Of a DNA stretch of 24,344 nucleotides, positions 17,423-24,344 are shown piece by piece. How positions within the stretch are numbered: position 1 is the stretch's first letter; each line of letters begins with the position of its first letter. The stretch is from Isotricha intestinalis (taxonomy: Eukaryota > Ciliophora > Litostomatea > Vestibuliferida > Isotrichidae), in assembly GCA_023807065.1 (NCBI GenBank), contig JAJJLU010000666.1:1-24344 (forward strand), read 5' to 3'. A model generated the notes under the pieces. That model worked only from the letters and a program-made list of their open reading frames with translations. It did not search any database and had not been told where the DNA came from. The position numbers and the translations under genes are program-made.

Positions 17423-18814
17423 TTATTTATTTTTCATAGTCAAAATATAAATAATAAATCCTTTAACTCCAATACTAACTAAAGTAAATAAAGCTCCAAG
17501 AAAATGAATAAATCCTTCTTTTCCTTTCCAATAAGATTTACTACAAAATAAAATCCAAATCAAATCAAAAGCAATAGAACTTATCATTAAAATTTTTCCA
17601 TAATTTAAAAATTTATTAGCATAAGAAATTGAAATTATAGTAAAAATTGCTGTTAAACCATTCACAAAATCATTTTTAGAAAAATTTTCAACAATAAAAA
17701 CAACAACCCAAAGAATAAATAAATAATAAATTTGTGTTTTTTTTTCATATGGTAATTCTTTACTTAAATCATGAAAATTTTCAATATTCATATTTTGTAA
17801 ATCAAATATTAAATTATCATCATTATTATTATTATTATTTCTTCTTTTTTTATTAATTTCATTTCCTTCAGAAACTATTCGAATATTATTAATTTTAATA
17901 TTTCCATTAACATTATTATTAATATTATCATTAAAAGCATCAATAGATTTTAATTGATTTAAATAACTTTGAGTTTTATTTAAATTAACTTCTAATTTTT
18001 GAAATAATTGATTTTCAGAATTTAATTGTTCTTTATAATAATCAAGATAAGACCAAATAAAAATAACTTTAGCTTTAATAGTTCCAGCAATATTATCTTG
18101 ACTATTAACATCTGAAGAATTTTCTTTTGAAGGAATATTTAATAATATTTCATATTCTTCTTGTTTTTTTAATTCATTTAAATCTAAAGATGCTTGTCCA
18201 GTTAAATTATTATCATCATTATCTTCATCAATTATTTCTCTTAATTCAAATATTATAATATCATTCTTTGTTTTTGGCTTAAATTCGAATTTTTCATTTT
18301 CTAATATTTCATTTGCTTTAAATGGTTTTGTTTCAAATGTATTTTCATTACTACTTATTTTAATTATATATTTTTCATAATTTGGATTTTTTAAATTACA
18401 TTCAAATAAATCTATTTTTACAATTGAATTATAAGATAATCCTTCATCATTTAAAATTTCATTTTGATTTTTTTTTAAATTTTCTTTTAATTCTTCTAAT
18501 AATTGTTTTTTCTTTTGATATGCTAAATTTATTTGAATATTTGAATTATTTATTTCTCTATGAACATAAATTAAATTTTTTATAAATTCACCTACTGTTA
18601 TATTTTGTTCTTCATTTGGAAAACAACCTTTCATTATTTTTTCTATAAATTTATTTTCAAAATTTCCTTTTGATGTTAAAAATTTATAAGCTTCTTCTTT
18701 AGTTAAAGGAGATGATTCACTTTTGTGAATTTTTGAAAATTCACGAAGTAATGATAATTTTTGATTGTTATGTGCTTCTATACTAGATGCATTCTCATAT
18801 TCACTAGAAGTCAT
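17423..18814 (-). CDS. C2-domain membrane protein with N-terminal EF-hand-like region and four C-terminal helices, 463 residues
   Basis: Function not recognised beyond domains. Residues 15-90 are helical with an EF-hand-like layout (LTKEEAYKFLTSKGNFENKF, then EEQNITVGEFIKNLI) but without a clear calcium loop. A coiled stretch follows (about 95-122). Residues about 128-255 look like a C2 beta-sandwich (VKIDLFECNLKN, YIIKISSN, IIIFELREI, TGQASLDLNELKK, GTIKAKVIFIWS), with an acidic cluster DEDNDDNN near 196-203 in a loop. A second coiled part (258-292) and an Asn-rich linker precede four hydrophobic helices at about 362-376, 383-400, 406-425 and 435-460. A calcium- or lipid-responsive membrane protein is a reasonable inference. 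It lies 267 bases upstream of Piwi on the same strand and is divergent from MTR4. Confidence 0.7.
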   Translation of the reverse strand: MTSSEYENASSIEAHNNQKLSLLREFSKIHKSESSPLTKEEAYKFLTSKGNFENKFIEKIMKGCFPNEEQNITVGEFIKNLIYVHREINNSNIQINLAYQKKKQLLEELKENLKKNQNEILNDEGLSYNSIVKIDLFECNLKNPNYEKYIIKISSNENTFETKPFKANEILENEKFEFKPKTKNDIIIFELREIIDEDNDDNNLTGQASLDLNELKKQEEYEILLNIPSKENSSDVNSQDNIAGTIKAKVIFIWSYLDYYKEQLNSENQLFQKLEVNLNKTQSYLNQLKSIDAFNDNINNNVNGNIKINNIRIVSEGNEINKKRRNNNNNNDDNLIFDLQNMNIENFHDLSKELPYEKKTQIYYLFILWVVVFIVENFSKNDFVNGLTAIFTIISISYANKFLNYGKILMISSIAFDLIWILFCSKSYWKGKEGFIHFLGALFTLVSIGVKGFIIYILTMKNK

Positions 18815-19001
18815 TTTTTATTAATTTTTTTGAATTTTTTTTAACTTTTCAATATAGTTTTTAATAAGAAATAATATTTATTTTTTATAGAAGTAAATTT
18901 AAATTTTGATTTTTTTTATCAAAGAATATATTATTACTTAAATTAAATTCATTTTTTTATTATTATTTAAATAAAATAATTTTTAATTATTATCTTACTT
19001 A
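18815..19001. promoter_or_regulatory. Shared divergent promoter region between the C2 gene and MTR4
   Basis: 187 bases separate the two start codons, which point away from each other, so both promoters lie here. The C2 start has the usual A-run leader on its own strand. The MTR4 start (CTTACTTAATGG) does not. No motif beyond A/T tracts is recognisable. Confidence 0.5.
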
Positions 19002-22000
19002 ATGGATAATGATGATTTATTTGATAAATTTGATATAAGTGATGATGAAAAGAAGAAAAAGAAGAAAAAATCAAATAAAAAAAATAACAATACAGACTTT
19101 TTAGGAAACAAAAGATTAAAATCCAATGAAGAAACTTCAAATATAAATATAGAAGATTCAAATTCTGAAAGTGAAAAATCTCCAAATGAAAACTCAGAAA
19201 AAATAGAAGACATACTTCTTCAAAATCAAATAAAAAAAATTTTCCCAAATTTCAATTTTTCTTCTCCATCATCAAACATTCCCAAAGATGAAGATTCAGA
19301 CAGTACTCTTCTTCCCGAAAATATGAACATGATAATAAAAACAGAAAAATTTAAAGGAGGATATCATGAGAACATTCGTGATCCATCAAAAGAAGAATTA
19401 GAAAATATAAAAAATTCAAAAAATAACAATTTTCCCAAAAATGAAGAAAATACAAACAAAACAAACTCCTTCTTCTCTGAACCATCTCATAAGAAACCTC
19501 CTGCAAAGATTTACCCTTTCCCATTGGATGAGTTCCAAAAGAGAGCCATCTCATGTCTTGAGAACCATGAAAGTGTTTTAGTTGCAGCTCACACTTCTGC
19601 AGGTAAGACAGTGATAGCTGAGTATGCTATAGCAATGTCATTACGAGATCACCAACGAGTTATTTATACTTCTCCAATAAAAGCACTTTCAAATCAAAAA
19701 TATCGAGAATTAAAAGAAGAATTCAATGATGTTGGATTAATGACTGGTGATGTTACTATGAATCCTAATTCAAGTTGTATTGTTATGACTACTGAAATAT
19801 TAAGAAATATGCTTTTTAAAGGAAGTGAAATCACAAAGGAAATGGCCTGGGTTATTTTTGATGAAGTTCATTATATGAGAGATAAAGAAAGAGGTGTTAT
19901 ATGGGAAGAAACAATGATTCTTTTATCAAATAAAATTAATTATGTTTTTTTAAGTGCAACTATTCCAAATGCAAGAGAATTTGCTATGTGGATTTCTAGA
20001 ATTAAGAAACAGCCTTGTAATGTTGTTTATACTGATTTTAGACCTGTTCCTTTACAACATTATATTTATCCTCATAATGGAAATGCTATTTATTTATGTG
20101 TTGATAAAAATGGGAAATTTAAGGAAAATAATTTTAAAAATGCAATAAAAGTTTTAAATGACCAATTAAGTTTAGAAACAATATCATTAGAAAATAAGAA
20201 AAACCACAAAAAGAACATAAAAATATCAGAGAAAACAAAAAATGAAGATGATATATTAAAAGTAGTAACATTAATAATAAAAAAGAATTTATCTCCTGCA
20301 ATAATATTTTCATTTTCAAAGAAAGAATGTGAAGATCATGCATTGAAATTATGTAAGAAGGATTTTACAACAAATTCAGAGAAGGAGAAAATAAGTTTAA
20401 TATACAATAATGCAATAGAGACATTAAGTTCAGAAGACAAGAATTCTCCTCAAATAAAGCTTCTTCTCCCGATTCTACTTCGTGGAATAGGAATACATCA
20501 TGGAGGAATGTTACCAATATTAAAAGAATGTGTAGAATTAATTTTTCAAGAAGGATTTATTAAAATTTTATTTTCAACTGAAACATTTTCAATGGGAATT
20601 AATATGCCTGCAAAAACTGTTGTTTTTACACAAATTGAAAAATTCGATGGAGAAGAAAGACGTTATTTAGGAGGAGGAGAATATATTCAAATGAGTGGAA
20701 GAGCTGGAAGAAGAGGAATTGATGATATGGGAATTTCTATCGTTATTTTTAATAATAAAATTGAATTTGAAAAATGTAAAAATATTCTCTGTGGAAAAGC
20801 TGATCCTTTAAATTCTAGCTTTCATTTTAATTATAATCAATTAGTTAATTTATATAAAATTGAAGGTCTTGAAAGTGAATATATTGTTAAAAGAAGTTTT
20901 AGACAATTTCAAAGTGAAAGAAGTGTTCCAATTTTAAAAAAAGAATTAATCCAGAAATATTCTAATTTTTTAATTCAGTTTCAAAGTGATTTTGAAAAAG
21001 ATGAATATGTTAAAAAATTTATAGATGTTCAAAATTTAATTGATAATTTAAATAAGGATATTAGAGATATTTTCATTAAAGATGAAAATTTAATTCCTTT
21101 TCTTGTCACTGGAAGATTACTTAAATTATATAATTTTAATTATGGAATTGTTATTGCTTATAAAATGAAAAATGTTGAATATAGTGAAAAAGCTAAGAAA
21201 AAAATTATGAAAAGTGAAATTTTAAAAGGTGAAAAAAATGAAGATAAAATAATAGAATTAAATGAAAGTGATGATGATAATTTTTCAAATAATTTAAATA
21301 ATTTATCATTAAATAATAATAATAAAGAAGAATATGAAATGACAGAAATCAATAATGATAATAAATTATTAATAATAGATGTTTTAGTTTATTTAAGTAA
21401 TTATACAGATACTCAAAATAATTTATTACCAGGAAATATAAATGAAAAAAATGGTAAAATTGGTATAATACCAATAACAAAAGATTTAATAGAAAATTTG
21501 AGTCCTGTGAAAGTGAAAATTCCCGAAAATTTAAAAGATAAAGACAATTTAAAATTAATGGAAAATATTTTTTTTTCAATTTTAGAAAGATTCGAATATA
21601 ATATTAAAATGATGGATCCAGTTGATGATATGGATCTTGATAATATAGAAGATAATCAATTAATAAGAGAAAAGACATTAAATATAAAAAGATTAGAAAA
21701 AAGAAAAAATGAAATAGAAACAGAATATTATAATAAATATAACATTAATTTAAATAATGAAAAAATATTAGATTTTAAAAAGAAGAAAAATTCTCGTCAA
21801 GAAATAAAAACTTTAATTCAAAAAATAAATAAAACAGAAGAATTAGTTCTTCAAGAAGATTTAATATCAATGAAAAGAGTATTAAGAAGATTAGATTTTA
21901 TAGAAAATGAGATATTAACTCAAAAAGGAAAAATAGCATGTATGATATCAGGAGTAGATGAATTATTAATAACAGAAACATTATTTTCAGGAAAATTTAA

Positions 22001-22472
22001 TGATTTAAATCCTGAAGAATTAGCTTCAATATTAACAATATATTTAATTAATGAAGGTGGTTCAAGTGGAATTAAAGAAGAAGAAATGAATAAATTTATG
22101 AAATATGACAATTTAAAAAAATTTTATGAAGATTTGAAAATTTCAGCACAGAGAATTTCTGATATATTAATTGAATGTAAAGTTAATATTGATAAAGAAA
22201 AATATATAAATCAATTTAAACCTGAATTTATTTATTTAATTTATAAATGGGCTAATCAAATGAGTTTTAATGAATTAATAGAAAATTCTTCTGTTTTTGA
22301 AGGAAATTTAGTTAGAGTTATTAAAAGATTAGATGAATTTATTAAATCTTTAATTGATTGTGCTTCTTTTATTGGAAATGATAAATTAAAAGATAAATTT
22401 ATTCAGGCTAGTTTAAAAATTAGAAGAGGAATGCCTTTTGCTGCTAGTCTTTATTTAAGTGATGAAAAATAA
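19002..22472 (+). CDS. MTR4: Mtr4-type DExH RNA helicase (nuclear exosome cofactor), 1156 residues
   Basis: Mtr4 unwinds RNA and feeds it to the nuclear exosome for rRNA processing and decay of unwanted transcripts. Residues 1-165 are an acidic and Lys/Asn-rich tail with a nuclear-signal-like lysine run (near 18-26). The helicase core is strongly conserved: FPLDEFQKRAISCLENHESV, motif I AAHTSAGKT (195-203), TSPIKALSNQKYREL, GLMTGDV, DEVH box (287-290), SAT (318-320), and motif VI QMSGRAGRRG (563-572). An arch/KOW region follows (VTGRLLKLYNFNYGIVIAYK) with an Asn/Asp-rich insert. The helical C-terminus ends SLKIRRGMPFAASLYL, very close to the Mtr4 ending rather than to Ski2 or Brr2. DEVH rather than the common DEIH is a minor variant. 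The start gives the shortest plausible tail; it lacks the A-run leader of its neighbours. Confidence 0.96.
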   Translation: MDNDDLFDKFDISDDEKKKKKKKSNKKNNNTDFLGNKRLKSNEETSNINIEDSNSESEKSPNENSEKIEDILLQNQIKKIFPNFNFSSPSSNIPKDEDSDSTLLPENMNMIIKTEKFKGGYHENIRDPSKEELENIKNSKNNNFPKNEENTNKTNSFFSEPSHKKPPAKIYPFPLDEFQKRAISCLENHESVLVAAHTSAGKTVIAEYAIAMSLRDHQRVIYTSPIKALSNQKYRELKEEFNDVGLMTGDVTMNPNSSCIVMTTEILRNMLFKGSEITKEMAWVIFDEVHYMRDKERGVIWEETMILLSNKINYVFLSATIPNAREFAMWISRIKKQPCNVVYTDFRPVPLQHYIYPHNGNAIYLCVDKNGKFKENNFKNAIKVLNDQLSLETISLENKKNHKKNIKISEKTKNEDDILKVVTLIIKKNLSPAIIFSFSKKECEDHALKLCKKDFTTNSEKEKISLIYNNAIETLSSEDKNSPQIKLLLPILLRGIGIHHGGMLPILKECVELIFQEGFIKILFSTETFSMGINMPAKTVVFTQIEKFDGEERRYLGGGEYIQMSGRAGRRGIDDMGISIVIFNNKIEFEKCKNILCGKADPLNSSFHFNYNQLVNLYKIEGLESEYIVKRSFRQFQSERSVPILKKELIQKYSNFLIQFQSDFEKDEYVKKFIDVQNLIDNLNKDIRDIFIKDENLIPFLVTGRLLKLYNFNYGIVIAYKMKNVEYSEKAKKKIMKSEILKGEKNEDKIIELNESDDDNFSNNLNNLSLNNNNKEEYEMTEINNDNKLLIIDVLVYLSNYTDTQNNLLPGNINEKNGKIGIIPITKDLIENLSPVKVKIPENLKDKDNLKLMENIFFSILERFEYNIKMMDPVDDMDLDNIEDNQLIREKTLNIKRLEKRKNEIETEYYNKYNINLNNEKILDFKKKKNSRQEIKTLIQKINKTEELVLQEDLISMKRVLRRLDFIENEILTQKGKIACMISGVDELLITETLFSGKFNDLNPEELASILTIYLINEGGSSGIKEEEMNKFMKYDNLKKFYEDLKISAQRISDILIECKVNIDKEKYINQFKPEFIYLIYKWANQMSFNELIENSSVFEGNLVRVIKRLDEFIKSLIDCASFIGNDKLKDKFIQASLKIRRGMPFAASLYLSDEK

Positions 22473-22666
22473 AATTTTTATTGTTATATTTTACTTACTT
22501 CTTACTTCATTTTTTTTTTTTGTAAATTTTTCTTTTTTTAATTAAAATAGTCTTCTAATTTGGAGTATAAGTTTGTTTGAATATGCTATTTTAAAGATTT
22601 AAAATATTATTTTTATTCTAATAAAAAATTAAATTTTTTTCATATAATTCATTTTTATAATTTTTA

Positions 22667-23737
22667 ATGAATGATTTTTCTTCTTCTGAAATAGAATTGA
22701 TAATATCAAAATCAAAAATAAAAATAAACCCATTTTTTTTTCAAAAATACCAAAATAAATCTAAAAATTCTTATATAAATTATAGAAAAGAAATAATTCA
22801 CCAAATAAAAAATTTATCGAATAAATATTTAAAATCCATACCAAATAACTTAGATATTTTTTACTTAAGTATATTATATTTAGATATAATATTATCAAAA
22901 AATAAAATAGTAATAATAATAGAAAAAAATAGAATTTATCTTTCAATTTGTTGTTTTCTTTTATCATTTAAATTTATTGGTGATTTTGATTATTGTGAAA
23001 AAATAATAAAAAGTTCAATTAAAAATGAATATCCACATTATTCTCTTTTTGAAAATAAATGTTTATATTTATTAGATTACAATTTAGTTTATACTACAGT
23101 TTATGATTATTTAAATATGTTTTTATTAAATGAAGATCCGAAAATTCTATTTACATGTAAATCTATATTATATTTATATATTGAGAATAATACTTTTCCT
23201 GATTATTCTCCATTTTTAAATGCAATAGCAATAATTAAATTTAGTAGAAATATTAATAAAATATATTATAAAGAAAATTCATATGAAATATATTTCAAAG
23301 ATAATGATGTTAATAATATTTATATTAATATTCAAAATGAATTTAAAGATTTAATTGAAGAAGAAGTTAATTGGGATTTTAAAATACTGGCTTCTACAGT
23401 TGATAATAAAAAACATAAAAGAATTTCTTTAAGTAATGAAAAAAAATTTAATATTTCATTATTTAATGATGAAAAAAAATATAATAATTATGAAAAAAAA
23501 GTTATTGATTCTGAAAATATAAATAAAAAATTAAATAAAAATACTTTTAACTCAGAAAGGAAAAGAAATGTTAGTATGAATAATTCTTTAAAAAAAGAAA
23601 TTTCAAATCAATATAGTATAATTAATAAAAGATTAAATCAATATAATATTAATAGAATTAATATTGATTTAGGACAAATTTCAAGACTTCCCTTTGAAAG
23701 ACTTGCAAAATTATCTATAAGGTATATGAAAAAATAA
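22667..23737 (+). CDS. Atypical cyclin (cyclin-box protein), 356 residues
   Basis: Cyclins bind and activate CDKs. An N-terminal cyclin box is visible at about residues 38-155: YRKEIIHQIKNL (with Arg40 matching the conserved Arg of MRAILvdW), FYLSILYLDIILSKNKI (family ylDrfLs), RIYLSICCFLLSFKFIGDF (family vacLliAaKyEE), and ENKCLYLLDYNLVYTTVYDY (family mE..iL..L.w.l). The Lys of the core pair is present (Lys102), but the usual Glu three residues later that contacts the CDK helix is Gly105, so CDK activation may be altered. A weaker second fold may cover 157-260. The tail is Lys/Asn-rich with serines in basic contexts (KRISLSNEK, RKRNVSMNN) and ends in a conserved-looking piece, SRLPFERLAKLSIRYMKK. 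It lies 194 bases after MTR4. Confidence 0.72.
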   Translation: MNDFSSSEIELIISKSKIKINPFFFQKYQNKSKNSYINYRKEIIHQIKNLSNKYLKSIPNNLDIFYLSILYLDIILSKNKIVIIIEKNRIYLSICCFLLSFKFIGDFDYCEKIIKSSIKNEYPHYSLFENKCLYLLDYNLVYTTVYDYLNMFLLNEDPKILFTCKSILYLYIENNTFPDYSPFLNAIAIIKFSRNINKIYYKENSYEIYFKDNDVNNIYINIQNEFKDLIEEEVNWDFKILASTVDNKKHKRISLSNEKKFNISLFNDEKKYNNYEKKVIDSENINKKLNKNTFNSERKRNVSMNNSLKKEISNQYSIINKRLNQYNINRINIDLGQISRLPFERLAKLSIRYMKK

Positions 23738-23840
23738 ATAAATATAATATTTTTTTAATTATTCTTTTTTTTTCATTATATTTAATATTTTAAAATAATT
23801 ATTAATATCAATTTATTTATTTCATTTAATTAAGTTATAT

Positions 23841-23984
23841 TTATTTAATTAAAAGTTCTAAACATCTTATTTCACTTTTATATCCACATTGAGAACAATA
23901 ATAAAATCCTGATTCATCTTCTCTGAATTTATCACTCAAACAAATTTGACATAATTTATTTAAATGAATTATATTTGTTAACAT
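23841..23984 (-). CDS. Standalone zinc-ribbon microprotein resembling the Rrn7/TAF1B finger, 47 residues
   Basis: A short minus-strand frame starts with ATG at 23984 and ends with TAA at 23841. It contains a C-x2-C ... C-x2-C zinc ribbon: Cys12 and Cys15 (LCQICLSD), then Cys30 and Cys33 in SGFYYCSQCGYKSE. The Gly-Phe-Tyr-Tyr-Cys run before the second pair is typical of the zinc ribbon at the N-terminus of Rrn7/TAF1B RNA polymerase I factors. There is an in-frame TAA two codons before the ATG, so the start is fixed, and the TAA after ELLIK is followed by more stops. It may be a real microprotein, an isolated first exon, or a remnant of a larger gene. The ribbon is clear; function is inferred. 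It is convergent with the cyclin gene, with 103 bases between stop codons. Confidence 0.55.
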   Translation of the reverse strand: MLTNIIHLNKLCQICLSDKFREDESGFYYCSQCGYKSEIRCLELLIK

Positions 23985-24254
23985 ATTTTATAGATAAATT
24001 GTTTAATAGTTACTTTTTTATCATTAATATTTTTTTATTTTAGTCTGTTTTATGATTTTGTGTTTTTTGATTGAAATGAATAAATAAAAAATTTAATTTA
24101 TTAGATATATAAAAATATTTTTCATTGTAAATTCTGTATATACAATATTTATATCATAAATAAATATTTTATTATTATAAATAACATAATAAGATAATAT
24201 GATAATAACAATAAAATTATATTCATTTAGAATAAAAAATAAAATTCTACTTAT

Positions 24255-24344
24255 TCAATTAATATTATAATCACCTTCATCTATAACATATATTTCATCT
24301 TTATCAGAAAAATAAAATTTAATATAAAAATTTGATAATAATTC
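24255..24344 (-). CDS. C-terminal end of a minus-strand gene cut by the window edge
   Basis: From the right edge the minus strand reads 29 codons and a TGA with no interruption. It uses the same GAT/GAA/TTA-type codons as the neighbours and ends FSDKDEIYVIDEGDYNIN. Acidic content and absence of stops suggest the tail of a real gene, but 29 codons are too few to name a family. The 270 bases between this stop and the zinc-ribbon start (23985-24254) show nothing else and would hold the 3' end of this gene and the promoter of the microprotein. Confidence 0.35.
   Translation of the reverse strand, partial: ELLSNFYIKFYFSDKDEIYVIDEGDYNIN

Noticed and set aside
18967..19248. Minus-strand frames of 93 and 72 codons opposite the start of MTR4
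   Set aside because: Phe/Ser/Leu-rich antisense of the Lys/Glu/Ser-rich N-terminal tail. The plus frame runs directly into the helicase core.
14726..22472. A Piwi/C2/Mtr4 RNA-silencing cluster
   Set aside because: The genes are in mixed orientation, the C2 protein has no RNA link, and gene order in macronuclear chromosomes is not known to group by pathway. Proximity alone does not support it.
166..23737. Ciliate TAA/TAG=Gln or TGA=Trp code
   Set aside because: No in-frame TAA, TAG or TGA in nine long genes, and conserved C-termini (Mtr4 ending, Piwi ending) coincide with the first stop.
23720..23860. Splicing of the zinc-ribbon ORF into the antisense of the cyclin gene (GT near 23859, TAG near 23720 on the minus strand)
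   Set aside because: The antisense frame soon meets stops, and the plus strand there encodes the conserved-looking cyclin tail.
1..24344. CRISPR array, insertion sequence or viral insert
   Set aside because: No spaced direct repeats, terminal inverted repeats with a transposase, or capsid/integrase-like genes are visible.

Overview
The window looks like one end of a gene-dense, extremely AT-rich ciliate macronuclear chromosome. It opens with four perfect CCCCAAT units, a C-rich telomere repeat of the ciliate C4A2 kind but with a 7-base unit, and the first start codon lies only about 135 bases further in. All long reading frames translate with the standard code: TAA, TAG and TGA all end genes, and none occurs inside them. 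This argues against the Tetrahymena/Paramecium TAA/TAG=Gln code and points to a standard-code ciliate lineage (Litostomatea such as gut/rumen ciliates, or a heterotrich such as Stentor). That placement is inference. No gene needs an intron. The right end has no telomere, so the window stops inside a chromosome.

Layout, left to right: telomere (1-30); a giant BEACH-family protein (166-6048, +); long-chain acyl-CoA synthetase (6236-8329, +); an SPX-EXS phosphate exporter of the XPR1/SYG1 type (8587-10752, +); a membrane-anchored RBR E3 ubiquitin ligase (11229-12794, +); an unusually long gene-free stretch (12795-13829) that may hold a decayed gene on the minus strand; a calcyphosin-like protein with degenerate EF-hands (13830-14414, +); a Piwi protein (14726-17155, -); an EF-hand-like/C2/four-helix membrane protein (17423-18814, -); the exosome-cofactor helicase Mtr4 (19002-22472, +), divergent from the C2 gene; an atypical cyclin (22667-23737, +); a 47-residue zinc-ribbon ORF resembling the Rrn7/TAF1B finger (23841-23984, -); and the last 29 codons of a minus-strand gene cut by the window edge (24255-24344).

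The genes are ordinary eukaryotic cell functions (membrane traffic, lipid activation, phosphate export, ubiquitination, RNA surveillance, cell cycle) and do not form an obvious pathway or operon. The most notable items are the Piwi protein, in which three of the four slicer residues are replaced while the guide-binding features and the glutamate finger remain; the 7-base telomere unit; the standalone zinc-ribbon microprotein; and the 1-kb gap with a possible relic. Most genes start directly after an uninterrupted A-run, and several gene-to-gene gaps switch from T-rich to A-rich on the coding strand.
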